This document shows, piece after piece, positions 48,308 through 58,963 of a stretch of DNA of 64,000 nucleotides. The notes under the pieces are model-generated. The model was not told the origin of the DNA. It was given only the letters and a program-made list of their open reading frames with translations, and made no database searches. The position numbers and the translations under genes were made by a program. The DNA is from Psychrobacter sp. JCM 18901 (GTDB lineage Bacteria > Pseudomonadota > Gammaproteobacteria > Pseudomonadales > Moraxellaceae), in assembly GCF_000586435.1 (NCBI RefSeq), contig NZ_BAWH01000017.1:1-64000 (forward strand), written 5' to 3'. How positions within the stretch are numbered: position 1 is the first letter of the stretch; each line of letters starts with the position of its first letter.

Positions 48308-50693
48308 ATGAAAAGCCACCATCATGTTGCTCTATCTCTTCTTACCCTTTGTATCAGCCAGCAGTTATACGCCCAAACTAATACCAATTCAGTGCAAAGT
48401 GCATCAGGTGTGCAGGCCACCGCTGCGGCGACCCCGAATGCATCATCAAGCGATGTACCTAGTGTGACTTTAGATGCTATTACAGTTAGTGCCAATGCCA
48501 AAACAGGCACAGCGCTGGCACAGAAAATCAGTGAAATGCCTGCTGTCACGCAAGTGATTTATGAGGCGGACATTCAGGCGCAGGCGACAGGTAACCGCAC
48601 AGTTGGGGACATCTTAGCCCAGCTCGTGCCCAGCTTGGCGTGAGCAGCGGCTCGGTTAGTAACTACGGCACGACCATGCACGGGCGTCCTGTACAGTATT
48701 TGCTAAATGGCGTGCCATTATCTGGCTCGCGCAGTCTGTCACGCGAGCTAAACAGCATCGACCCTGAGCAAATTGAGCGCGTCGAAGTGCTCTCAGGTGC
48801 GACCAGCATCTATGGCGCGGGGGCAGCCGGCGGTCTGATTAATATTGTGACCAAATCGACGGCAGGCTATGGCTTGACAAGACAGACGCGCTTGGCATCA
48901 ACAGCAGCCGCGAGTTTAAATCCGACTCGCTCGGCTATCATGTGGGACAAAGCATCGGCTACGGCGGCGAGCGCGTGTATGGTAATGTCGATGTAGACTA
49001 CGAGACACAGGTGGCAAGTTTGACAGTCATGGCGACCGCATCAGCCTGATGCCAACCAAACCGACAACCAAGACACCGATACTATCAGCGTCAACGCCAA
49101 CCTTGGCTTTGATATTAGCGATACCAAAACCATGAATCTTGCGGCGACTTATTATGACAGCGAGCAAGATACCGATTATGGCGTCGATTACGGCAATGAT
49201 CTGTCTGTACTGCTAGTAAAAGGTACTATACCGTCACTACGTGCTATCGATGGCGCCAATATCGAAAACCAGCCCTACAATACCAAAAGCTCGGTCAACC
49301 TAAACTACAATGACAGCGACTTTTTGGGTTCTAACTTAAGTCTGACAGGCTATTACCGTGACGAAAAGGCGCGCTTTTATCCGTCAGGAAAGCTTTTTAA
49401 CAAACAAGCCCAAGAGGTATGGGTAAATAATGGCTTGACGGATGAAACAACCTTAGGAAAATTATTGGCTGCATCGGCTGTGGTTACTCAATCAGAAGCG
49501 GACATTGAGGTGATGGGATTGCGCGCCGCTATGCAGACTGAAACCGATGTTATGGGTAAAAATACCTTGTTCAGCTATGGCGCGGACTTTGAACGTGAAG
49601 AGAGTGAGCAGACCTATTATGGCCAAGACCTGACTACCTTCCTTGCAAGTAATGGCTTGACTTCAACAAGTAATGGTCTGAGCTATAACGGCGGACCAAA
49701 AACCACTATCGATAAATGGGGCGCGTTCGTCAATGCCGATGTGGATATGACCGACAAATGGCACACCAGCGCTGGCGTGCGCTATCAAAACATCAAATCG
49801 GATACCGACCGTTTTGTGCCCATTTATGAACAGCTATTGGCGGATTATTTTGCGACCAATGGCATCAGTGATATTGCTGACGCTTACGGTATTGATTACG
49901 AAGCAGGCGCGGTTGAGGCGGGTAGCAGTAAGCACGACAAAGTGCTGTTTAACCTTGGTACCAGCTATCAGTTGACCGATGACGACCAAGTCTTTGCTAA
50001 CTTCTCGCAAGGCTTTACCACGGCTGACGTGCAGCGCGCCTTACGTGACGTGCGCGCTGGATTTGTGGTCAACTCAGACAATATTCAGCCCATTTCTATC
50101 AATAACTACGAGCTGGGCTGGACAGGTACGCGCGGTGATACCAGCGCAAAGGTTAGCGGTTTTTATAACGACTCAGACAAAACCGTGCGCTTTACCAACG
50201 ACTATACCGTCGAAGTCGTCGATACGGACGAACGTATTTACGGCGCTGAAGCCTCGCTCACGCATGATTTAAACAAAGACTGGCAAGTAGGCGGCAGTGT
50301 TGCTTATACCCGCGGGCAATACAAAAAAAAGACGGCGACTGGCTGGAGCTGGATGCAGTACGCCTGACGCCACTCAAAGGCACGGCATACGCGCAGTATA
50401 ACTTTAGCGAAGGCAGTAACATTCGCTTGCAAGCGCTGGCAGTCGGCGGTAGCGACAAGGCTTATAAAGACCAACAGAACGACCCAGACGCGAGTGCGCA
50501 GCCATTGACAGGCTATGCGACCTTTGATGTGCTTGGGCAAGTCAAATTACCTGTCGGACGTATGGGCTACGGCGTGTATAATATCTTAAACAAAGACTAT
50601 CAGACCGTGTATCATCAAACGACCTTTGGCGATTTAAACCGCTTACCTGCTTCAGGGACAACTTACGGCTTGAGCTATACCGTGGATTACTAA
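48308..50693 (+). CDS. TonB-dependent siderophore receptor, several frameshifts
   Basis: ATG at 48308 with a signal peptide ending LYAQ. Frame changes near 48638, 48880, 49010 and 50328 (A8) split a protein of about 795 residues. The plug domain has SVTLDAITVSANAKTG (TonB box region), GRPVQYLLNGVPLSGSRSLSRELNSIDPEQIERVEVLSGATSIYG (plug core, shown here as ERVEVLSGATSIYGAGA) and GLINIVTKS. The barrel ends SGTTYGLSYTVDY with a terminal aromatic residue, as outer-membrane proteins require. It imports a ferric siderophore across the outer membrane, energised by TonB. It has its own Fur box and a terminator. Which siderophore is not readable. Confidence 0.85.
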
Positions 50694-50708
50694 AAAGCGT
50701 CACGCATT

Positions 50709-50752
50709 AAAAAACCCTTCATGCTATGAAAATTTAGCGTGAAGGGTTTTTT
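50709..50752 (+). terminator. Terminator after receptor
   Basis: AAACCCTTCA...TGAAGGGTTT arms and a T7 tract. Confidence 0.88.
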
Positions 50753-50892
50753 TAATGTTCATAACTCTCTAAATCATTCATCTGCTCCAAGAGTATTTGC
50801 TAGCGTTTCCAACTTCACGCTTTATCAGGTGTAAAATTCTTCTTTAGTATTTTATGATTGACTTATAGCGTATCAATGCTAATCTAAGCACT

Positions 50893-50995
50893 CTTTGGGG
50901 AGTAGCCTGCTTTCGTACTGCGAAAGCGTTCGTATCAACATACTTGGCCACATGCCATGGTGCGAACACCTCTCGGTTGGCGAGACCATCGATAT
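50893..50995 (+). ncRNA. yybP-ykoY manganese riboswitch upstream of mntP
   Basis: The conserved parts are visible: TTTGGGGAGTAGCCT at 50895-50909, hairpin GCTTTCG/CGAAAGC, CGTATCAACATAC at 50930-50942 and GGCGAGACC at 50979-50987. The next gene is MntP, the Mn2+ exporter, the classic partner. The expression platform lies between about 50996 and 51059. Confidence 0.85.
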
Positions 50996-51059
50996 ATCTA
51001 CACTGCAGGTCGGGGGTGTGGCTATGTCGTGGACTCTATACTCGACCAGAGAAAATCAC

Positions 51060-51635
51060 ATGAATCCTATCGCACTTCTATTACTTGCTTTTTCTATGTC
51101 TACGGATGCCTTTTCTGTGGCAATCAGTAAAGGAGCAATTCTTAAAAACCCTCGTTTTACCGAAGCCTTCAGAATGGGTGTTATTTTTGGCACCATTGAA
51201 GCGATCACGCCGATTATTGGTTGGTTAATTGGTCACTCTGCCACATCCTTTATAGATGCGTCTTTTATTGAGGCATGGGATCATTGGGTCGCGTTTGTCA
51301 TACTTTTTACGCTCGGTCTGCACATGCTGTATGAGGGACTGAAGCCAAGTGATGAAACGGCAGAAGTGCTATCGAGACATTCTTTTTTCAAACTTGCTTT
51401 GACTGCATTTGGTACCAGCATCGATGCCATGGCTGTCGGTGTGAGCCTAGCATTTGTAAAGGTCAATATTTTGCTGGCGGCAGGTCTAATTGGTCTAGCG
51501 ACTACGATAATGGTCACTCTAGGGGTGATGTTAGGAAAGGTGTTGGGCTCCATAATCGGTCACAGAGCTGAAATATTTGGTGGTGTGATGCTAATTGCAA
51601 TCGGTACATGGATTTTATTCAGCCATCTTCAATGA
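51060..51635 (+). CDS. mntP: Manganese efflux pump MntP
   Basis: The 191-residue protein starts at ATG 51060. The reading frame is open back to 50895, but that part is the riboswitch. [25 protein letters not shown] has the MntP Asp pair and the second repeat has [19 protein letters not shown], so the two homologous halves are seen (Asp near 16 and near 127). Six hydrophobic segments in the inner membrane. It exports excess Mn2+; the upstream riboswitch turns it on when manganese rises. Monocistronic, uninterrupted. Confidence 0.95.
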   Translation: MNPIALLLLAFSMSTDAFSVAISKGAILKNPRFTEAFRMGVIFGTIEAITPIIGWLIGHSATSFIDASFIEAWDHWVAFVILFTLGLHMLYEGLKPSDETAEVLSRHSFFKLALTAFGTSIDAMAVGVSLAFVKVNILLAAGLIGLATTIMVTLGVMLGKVLGSIIGHRAEIFGGVMLIAIGTWILFSHLQ

Positions 51636-51725
51636 TTATATACAAACTGTCTACTACGAACAGACAGTCATTACGTGTATAGATCTGTTACTGACTTTTG
51701 GATGTAGAAAACCTGTTTACCTAAG

Positions 51726-51757
51726 AAAAGCCTATCTATATTAATAGTTAGGCTTTT
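51726..51757 (+). terminator. Terminator after mntP
   Basis: AAAAGCCTA...TAGGCTTTT arms with an inner partial stem, T4 tail. Confidence 0.75.
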
Positions 51758-51925
51758 CGGGTCTAAAACTAGTACATTACGCTGTAGCAGTTCGTAAAAG
51801 GTCTGAAAAACACAGCACTACAAAATTATCAATAATTATCCGTTGTCAGCGAAGAGGCTTGAATAAAGTGCCTATATCTATGCTTATACACATAGTTGTT
51901 ATTTACTAAAAAAACAACAGACAAT

Positions 51926-51959
51926 AAAAAGACCTCCAATCTCTTGAAGGTCTTTTTTT
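51926..51959 (-). terminator. Terminator downstream of tRNA (minus strand)
   Basis: AAAAAGACCTCCAA/TTGAAGGTCTTTTT with a 4-nt loop and one mismatch; T-runs on both strands. Confidence 0.8.
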
Positions 51960-51974
51960 ATTAAAACTTAAATA

Positions 51975-52051
51975 TGGTGGGCCCAGTAGGACTTGAACCT
52001 ACGACCAAAGGATTATGAGTCCTCTGCTCTAACCAACTGAGCTATGGGCCC
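51975..52051 (-). tRNA. tRNA with CAU anticodon (Met, or Ile2 with lysidine)
   Basis: A 77-nt cloverleaf on the minus strand: acceptor GGGCCCA/TGGGCCC, D-arm AGCTCAGTTGGTTAGAGC, anticodon loop CTCATAA, T-arm GGTTCAAGTCC and encoded CCA. The body after the anticodon (TTTGGTCG...GGTTCAAGTCC) resembles tRNA-Ile2 of E. coli more than elongator tRNA-Met, so Ile(CAU) read with lysidine is likely. Automatic callers will report Met. Confidence 0.9.
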
Positions 52052-52146
52052 TAACGTTAGACGCACAATGATACCTGATTTTTTTAATTTTTCAAGTAAA
52101 AGATAGGCAGTAATCAAGATATTTTTTATTGAGCCATATTTTTGTA

Positions 52147-52958
52147 TTACAGGTGACCGCCAGCTATGGTTAGACTACGGCCTCCATCCACAGTGATAAT
52201 CTCTCCTGTGACATAATTTGCCTGAACAAGGTATAGTACGCTATGAGCAACCTCATCAGGTTGGCCTATGCGCCGCATGGGGATAGCATTGATAATACTT
52301 TGTTGCTGCTCGTTATCAATAGCTTGGTCGCTAGTAGGGTCAGGTAAAATATTGACCCAGGTGCCACCCCATTAACCCGCACTTCTGGCGCCATCTCTAG
52401 CGCTAGCGACTGTACCATCATCCGATGTGCAGCCTTTGCCATGTTGTAGACAGTGTAGTTATTAAACGGTCTATCATGCGCGTGTATGTCCAATAAGCTA
52501 ATAATGCAGCCTTGTTGTTGCCTAAGATAAGGTAATAGGGCTTGGCTCAGTAATAAAGGGGCTTTCGCGTTGGTCAAAAGCAACTCATCCCACTGTGCAT
52601 GATTGATACTACCGAGCGGGCTAGGATAAAACCGCGAAGCATTATGCACCAATACATCAAGCTGTCCAAACGCCTCTACGATATTTTTAACAAAGCTGTC
52701 TAAAGCTGCTTTATCATTAACTATTGTCAAGTCAGCAACGATAACTTTTGCACTATTAGCACGGATGTCGTTCAGATGGTCAGCCAAGTCATTAGCGTCT
52801 TGTTCACTACGGTGACAATGAATGATGACGCGGTAACCTTGCCTATGAGCCGCTTTAACAATAGCCGCACCAATGCGCCTAGCACTACCTGTGACAAGCA
52901 TCACTGGCGCTTGGTTATTGATATTTTCTGCTTGGTAGGCATTAGTTTCTTGGTCCAT
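52147..52958 (-). CDS. folM: FolM-like pteridine/dihydromonapterin reductase (SDR), one frameshift
   Basis: ATG at 52958. The SDR start LVTGSARRIGAAIVKAAHRQG has the RIG pattern of pteridine reductases in place of the usual GIG. Then VADLT, NASRFYPSPLG and the catalytic YNMAK. One base is out near 52352; the repaired tail reads VNILPDPTSDQ and ends GEIITVDGGRSLTIAGGHL. About 270 residues. FolM reduces dihydromonapterin (and dihydrofolate weakly) with NADPH. It lies 38 bp upstream (in coordinates, below) of cca, which starts on the same strand further right and ends just before it. Co-transcription with cca is possible. Confidence 0.82.
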
Positions 52959-52996
52959 AGCAATACTACTTTTTTTCTCTAAGGTGCTTGTCTATA

Positions 52997-54177
52997 TCAT
53001 TCTTGCGCTTGCAAGTGTTCAATCCTGCTTTGTCGTAAGGCTGTACCAATAGCCGGGCCTTTAAGGTCTGGCGCAATGTCAGTCATACCGATGGCGTGAA
53101 AGCTGTTTAGTGCTAACATCATTTGGCGATGCTGTGTTGCTAGCTGTAACACATGACTGCACACTAGCAGTTGAGAGAGCTTGTCAGGCTCCTTATGCGC
53201 ACCGCAGGCTTGGATAGATCGATTTTTTCAGCCGCATTTAGACTGTTTATTGTGCTTAGTTTGTCAGCTTGCTGAGCGAATAAAATTGCGAACTGAGTAT
53301 GTGCTTTGGGGACTTTGGCTTTATTGCCGATAGCGTTAATATTTTTTATAGCGGTTGATACGTTAGAGGTAGACTCAGAGTTTTCGCTATTAAATAATGA
53401 TGAAGACAGGCTAGTCATTAATAGCGCCCAACGCTGTGATAAATTTAAATGCATCTGTCCTGCGAAATATAATGCTGTCTGCGCTGTTTCTCTTATTTGG
53501 ACATTGTCCCAAGCATGATGCAAAGGCGCGAAATACTCTGTGAGTGCACCAATTTCAAACAGTTTTTGCCAATAGACTTGCGGTGATAGTTGCATAGTCG
53601 CACGGCTTGATTCTTGCCAGATACGCTCGGCGCTCAAGTGAGCCAGCTCTCCTGTATCAACCAATTGACGCATCAGCGTTAAAGTGTCATCCGCGATGGT
53701 AAAGCCCAAATCGTAGTAACGGCTATAGAAGCGTACTGTTCGAAGTACACGTAATGGGTCTTCATTAAAAGCACTGGACACATGACGCAATGTCTTACTT
53801 TTTAAGTCTTGTAGTCCGCCATAGTAGTCGATGACTTGTCCGTTAATCGGGGTATCATCGGTTAAGCTGGTAACTTCGATTGCCATCGCGTTGATGGTTA
53901 AATCACGACGGCGCAAATCATCCTCTAGACTGACATCGGGACTGGCATGTACGCTAAAACCTTTGTAGCCTGAGCCTTGCTTGCGCTCTGTGCGTGCCAA
54001 TGCATACTCTTCATGACTGGTCGGATGCAAAAACACAGGAAAGTCAGCGCCCACTTGTTGAAACCCTGCATCAATCATCTCTGCCACAGTAGCGCCAACG
54101 ACGACAAAGTCCTTATCCTTGATAGGGCGTTTAAGCAGTCGATCGCGTACAGCACCGCCTACGAGGTAAATTTGCAT
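52997..54177 (-). CDS. cca: CCA tRNA nucleotidyltransferase (multifunctional type), one frameshift
   Basis: ATG at 54177. The N-terminus has [23 protein letters not shown] (GG and the DxD metal pair), [21 protein letters not shown] and then [15 protein letters not shown], the standard class II head and neck. One base is out near 53203; the continuation [11 protein letters not shown] and tail bring it to about 393 residues, shorter than the E. coli protein with an HD domain. It builds or repairs the CCA end of tRNAs. A loop rich in Ser and Asn ([15 protein letters not shown]) near 275 is not typical. Ends 39 bp before folM. Confidence 0.9.
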
Positions 54178-54281
54178 AGAAGCCTCTTGTTATTATCGAG
54201 CTTTATATCATCAGCTCAATTTTTATAAATCAAAAAAACAGCCAATGCTCTATAAGTTGCATTGACTGGTTTTAGTATAGC

Positions 54282-54315
54282 AGAAGGGCTCTGTCAATGG
54301 ATGACAGAGCCTTCT
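54282..54315. other. Strong imperfect hairpin between maeB and cca
   Basis: AGAAGGGCTCTGTCA...TGACAGAGCCTTCT with a 4-nt loop. It sits in the 277-bp spacer and could be a terminator for maeB (minus strand) or a dispersed palindromic repeat. Confidence 0.55.
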
Positions 54316-54454
54316 TAATATAGTCAATCCTCTATAAATTGAGTATGGTGTCAGCCTCGCTAAGTCTACTATTTGTAGTACTTTCACTCAGCTTCCTTGT
54401 ATCCAAATTATATTGAACTGACTATAATGCATTCATAATGGGTATGATATATGA

Positions 54455-56786
54455 TTATTTTTCGTTTTCTAGGTCTTGCGCTTCAGTAACGGTCAGTGCA
54501 GTCATGTTGACGATACCACGTGCTGTCGCTGATGGCGTCAAAATGTGTACCGGCTTATTAGTACCCAATAAAATAGGGCCAATAGAAGCACTGCCAGTCG
54601 CTGTTTTAAGCAGGTTGAAAGCGATGTTTGAGGCATCAAGTGTTGGCAAGATAAGCAAGTTCGCTGCACCTTTTAACGGACTTGATGGCATATCGTTTAG
54701 ACGAATATTTTCGTTAAGCGCGGCATCACCTTGCATTTCGCCTTCAAACTCAAAGTCGACATTCATATTGGTCAATAGCTCATGAACCTTACGCATTTTG
54801 ACAGCGCTGGCACGATCTGAAGCACCAAAGTTAGAATGAGACACTAGCGCAACGCGTGGCGTGATACCAAAGCGACGTAATTGATCTGTTGCCAAGACAG
54901 TCATTTCAGCCAATTGCTCAGCTGTTGGGTCTTCATGGACATAAGTATCAGCGATAAAGATATTACGATCTTGCATGAGTACCGCATTCATCGCATAGAA
55001 GTCGTTCATACCTTGTTTTTTTGCCAATGACGCTTTCAACGTATTTTAAATGCAATTGGTAATGGCCAAAGGTACCACATACCATGCCATCTGCCGCACC
55101 ATTTTCGACCAGTAAAGAACCAATCAAAGTCGTCTTACGGCGAACATCACGACGAGCAAGTTCGATGCTTACACCGCGGCGTTTGTTTTTCTCGTAGTAG
55201 CCCTGCCAGTAGTCTTTGTAGCGAGGATCGTCATCAACGTTGACGATGGTAATGTTCTCGCCAGCTTTTAGACGTAGGCCTAGCTTTTTGATATTGGCTT
55301 CGATAACTGAAGGGCGACCAACCAAGATAGGTTGTGCTAGCTTCTCATCAACGACGACTTGTACAGCAAGCAAGATGTTGTTGTCTTCACCTTCACAGTA
55401 CACAATACGTTTTGGATCGGCTTTAGCACGAGCAAAGATTGGCTTCATGACAAACGCGGAGTTATAAACAAACTCAGACAGACGCTGACGATAGGCTTGC
55501 ATGTTATCGATAGGTAGCGTGGCAACGCCTGAATCCATCGCTGCTTTGGCAACAGCAGATGCGATTTCAATGATTAGATTTGGCTCTAGAGGGCCTGGGA
55601 TTAAGTAGTCACGACCAAAGCTCTGCATCTTTTCGATGTTTCTAGCGCTGGTAGTTGGAGTGGCTTCGACGTGTGCCATCGCAGCGATTGCTTTTACGCA
55701 GGCGACTTTCATCTCTTCGTTAACGGTGGTCGCACCAACATCTAATGCACCGCGGAAGATGTATGGGAAACATAGCGCGTTGTTTACTTGGTTTGGATAG
55801 TCTGAACGACCAGTTGCCATGATGACGTCTGGACGTACGGCATGTGCCAATTCTGGCATGATTTCAGGTGTTGGGTTGGCAAGTGCAAAGACGATAGGGT
55901 CTTTGGCCATACGGCGAACCATGTCTTCAGACAATGTACCAGGCATAGATAAGCCTAAGAACATATCGACATCGTCCATGACTTCTTCGATAGAAGTAGC
56001 CGTAACATCACGAGCATAGCGTTGTTTGGTTTCGTCAAGGTTTTCACGGCTAGTGGTGATGATACCGCGTGAATCTGAAACAATGATGTTGTTCTTATTA
56101 ACACCAAGTGCGCAAATGATATCTAGGCAAGAAATGGCTGCTGCGCCTGCGCCTGAACAAACAATTTTAATCTCTTCAATCTTTTTGCCAGTAATCAACA
56201 AAGCATTTAGCATGGCTGCGGCAACGATGATTGACGTACCATGTTGATCATCATGGAACACAGGAATGTTCATGCGCTCACGTAGTACGCGCTCAATTTT
56301 GAAACATTCTGGTGCTTTGATGTCTTCTAGGTTGATACCACCAAAGGTAGGCTCAAGCGAGGCAACCGCTTCGATGAATTTGTCTGGATCATTTTGAGCA
56401 ATTTCAATATCAAAAACGTCGATACCTGCGAACTTCTTAAATAGAACGCCTTTACCTTCCATGACTGGCTTCGATGCCAATGGACCGATATTACCCAGAC
56501 CCAATACAGCAGTACCGTTAGTGATAACACCAACTAAGTTGTTACGTGCCGTGTATTTAGACGCAAGTTTTGGATCTCTTTGGATCTCAAGACAAGGTAC
56601 AGCAACGCCTGGAGAGTAGGCGAGTGCTAAATCACGTTGGTTAGCTAGCTGCTTAGTAGGGGTTACCGAAATTTTACCTGGGCGTGGAAACTCATGGTAA
56701 TGTAAGGCAGCTTGTTCAAACTGCTCTTTTTCTGTATTGAGGTTATCCGTATTCGAAGTGGTATCGTCATTCATAATAATTGCCAT
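54455..56786 (-). CDS. maeB: NADP-dependent malic enzyme with C-terminal phosphotransacetylase-like domain, one frameshift
   Basis: ATG at 56786 or 56774 ([10 protein letters not shown]). One extra base near 55020 (T7 on the plus strand). Repaired length about 777 residues. The malic domain has [35 protein letters not shown] and [17 protein letters not shown] (metal and catalytic residues), then [13 protein letters not shown] for NADP. From about 440 on a PTA-like domain ([33 protein letters not shown]). It converts malate to pyruvate with CO2 and NADPH, and acetyl-CoA often regulates it through the PTA part. Monocistronic. Confidence 0.93.
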
Positions 56787-57129
56787 GGTTGGAATAAATT
56801 GGAATAAATTAAATGGTGATAAAAAAAACAACGTCTAACCCTCCAAAAATCATTGAATGATAATAACTGAAAGGTATACAGACGTTAAACGACTCGCGAC
56901 CATCAGAATCATGGTCGACGATCAAAAATCAGGTCAAAAAAAGCAAACTAGCTAAAATATTCATTCTAGCATTATTGCCAATTCACTGCCTAGTCAACAA
57001 CGGTGAATTGTGCGAATAATATAATAAAATGATATTCGTTATTTATCTCGTTGATAATGCCAAAAAAATGCGTCTAGATATCAACCTTAATTTCATAATA
57101 TTTCACAATATTACAGAATTGAAAGGTGC
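56787..57129. other. Intergenic spacer upstream of maeB
   Basis: A/T-rich, about 340 bp between maeB and the end of selO. No supported ORF or RNA gene; promoter sequences for maeB are expected here but not assigned. Confidence 0.4.
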
Positions 57130-57177
57130 TAAGACGAGCCACTACTAAGATGAGCAACTACTAAGACGAACAACTAA
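57130..57177. repeat. Three imperfect 16-bp tandem repeats over the 3' end of selO
   Basis: Units TAAGACGAGCCACTAC, TAAGATGAGCAACTAC and TAAGACGAACAACTAA follow each other directly. The rightmost unit encodes the last SelO codons (SCSS and stop) on the minus strand, and the other two lie beyond the stop. Confidence 0.75.
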
Positions 57178-58627
57178 TAGGCATCTGCGGTGTATCAGGC
57201 GCAGGCGCACTGCTATCTAAATCATTAGCGATATCTTGCACACTATAAGGGTTGGCTAATAAACGAAACACTCGATCAACTTCTTCAAACTGACCTTGCT
57301 CTGCGGCAGTAATTGCACGCTGCGCCATGCTATTACGAAGAACATAAACAGGATTGTTGGTTGTCATGTCGTTAACTGCCTGCTCAAGTAGCAGCTGCTC
57401 GATCTGTGCCAGATAACGTGCTGACCAGTCTTGCCATACTTGCTGCGCATCACCGCTTAATTCAGTGGTCATGGTATCCAGTAGCTTTTGCTCATAAGGA
57501 TGATCTGCTGGTGCGACCAAACCGAGTAGTGCGCGGAAGCTATTGGTGTAGTCGAGCAAGTTGTCTTCTAATAGCGTCAACCATTCAAAGGCCAAGCTGA
57601 GACTCTCTCTTTGATGCGGTAGGCCAAGCTTACGGCACAGACCTTGCTGATAGTGCTGCATAAAGGTTGCTTCGTAAGGCGCTAGGCAGTCAGATAGAGT
57701 CTCACGAGTAACGCCTTCTAGGCGCATAAAGTGTGGCAGCCAAACGTTTAGGTTCCAGTGCCCGATAGCAGGCTGATTCTGATAAGCGTAGCGACCCGTA
57801 TGGTCTGAGTGATTATTGATCCATGCAGGATTAAAGCGCTCCATAAAGCCAAACGGCCCGAAGTCCAAAGTACTGCCTGTGATAGATAAGTTATCTGTGT
57901 TCATCACACCATGAGCAAAGCCAATCAATTGCCAATCAGCAATCATACGCGCCGTACGCTCGACCACTGCGGTCAAAAACGCCAAGACAGGCGTTTCGCT
58001 ATCGCGGCACTCTGGATAGTAGGTGTCAATCATATGGTCAGTGAACTCTCTCAGTACATCAGGGGCAAAGCTGGCAATCCATTCGACATGACCTAAACGA
58101 ATATGACTGTCTGCCACACGCATTAGTGCTGCACCTGCTTCGATACGCTCACGGCGCACTCTCGTATCAGATACCACAAACCCCAAAGCGTTAGATGAGG
58201 GAATGCCAAGCTGGGTCAATGCATGACCGCACAGGTATTCGCGAATAGTACTACGTAAGACTGCTCGTCCATCACCCATGCGTGAATAGGGTGTCAAGCC
58301 AGCGCCTTTTAGATGCAAGTCTTGTGGCTGCCCATGATTATCGAGTACTTGCGCCATGAGCAAACCGCGTCCGTCGCCCAATTGCCCAGCCCATTGTCCA
58401 AACTGGTGACCGGCATAGGCCATCGATAATGGTTTGAAATCAGCTGGCACGTATTGACCGCCCAATATCTCAACCCAATTAATCATCAGGTCCTCGTCGT
58501 TTGTCCAGCCTAACTGCTGAGCAACTTGAGTGTTGAAGTGACCGACACGAGGATTGTCTAGTGGCGTCGGTGGCTGCTCATGATAAAGGCGCGTGTCTAG
58601 GTTGACGTAAGTGTTTTGATAACGCAT
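57161..58627 (-). CDS. selO: SelO/YdiU protein AMPylator
   Basis: ATG 58627 (MRYQNTYVNLD); the frame is open to 58642. About 488 residues. Pseudokinase-type motifs: GQWAGQLGDGRGLLMAQV (glycine-rich), HLKGAGLTPYSRMGDGRAVLRSTIREYL (Lys and Glu; shown here as LKGAGLTPYSRMGDG), HGVMNTDNLSI (catalytic His/Asn) and TLDFGPFGFME (DFG). SelO transfers AMP to proteins to guard redox balance. The C-terminus ends SCSS, a Cys near the end as in the redox tail of the family. Tandem repeats extend past the stop. Uninterrupted. Confidence 0.93.
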   Translation of the reverse strand: MRYQNTYVNLDTRLYHEQPPTPLDNPRVGHFNTQVAQQLGWTNDEDLMINWVEILGGQYVPADFKPLSMAYAGHQFGQWAGQLGDGRGLLMAQVLDNHGQPQDLHLKGAGLTPYSRMGDGRAVLRSTIREYLCGHALTQLGIPSSNALGFVVSDTRVRRERIEAGAALMRVADSHIRLGHVEWIASFAPDVLREFTDHMIDTYYPECRDSETPVLAFLTAVVERTARMIADWQLIGFAHGVMNTDNLSITGSTLDFGPFGFMERFNPAWINNHSDHTGRYAYQNQPAIGHWNLNVWLPHFMRLEGVTRETLSDCLAPYEATFMQHYQQGLCRKLGLPHQRESLSLAFEWLTLLEDNLLDYTNSFRALLGLVAPADHPYEQKLLDTMTTELSGDAQQVWQDWSARYLAQIEQLLLEQAVNDMTTNNPVYVLRNSMAQRAITAAEQGQFEEVDRVFRLLANPYSVQDIANDLDSSAPAPDTPQMPISCSS

Positions 58628-58890
58628 ACAGGCCATTTCCATTAAAATATAAAAGTGAGAATGTCACTATAGCATAGCTCTCATATGGCATCGTTGCACT
58701 CTGTCCGTCTCTTGTAATATCTGGACAAAAAAATAAATTTTTCGGTCTTTAATTAACTGAATATGATGGATGAGATGGTTATTGTTTTTGGATTAGAGAA
58801 AGCAATGGTTCAGCCAATGTATTTGACCATTTATTATGATAATAAGGTCATTAGAAGTAGCTGTAATGACATAATCGATAAAGTATAAGC

Positions 58891-58925
58891 AAAAAAATCC
58901 CCCTATCTAGGACGGATAGGGGGAT
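58891..58925 (-). terminator. Terminator after desaturase gene
   Basis: ATCCCCCTATC/GATAGGGGGAT with a 7-nt loop; the minus-strand transcript ends in T7. The rest of the 58643-58963 spacer has no supported gene. Confidence 0.9.
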
Positions 58926-58963
58926 GGAGAAGCTTCAAAATTATAAAATAAATCAGAGGTTAA

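Noticed and set aside
50895-51059. N-terminal extension of MntP
   Set aside because: The region matches the manganese riboswitch, and MntP proteins start at [18 protein letters not shown].
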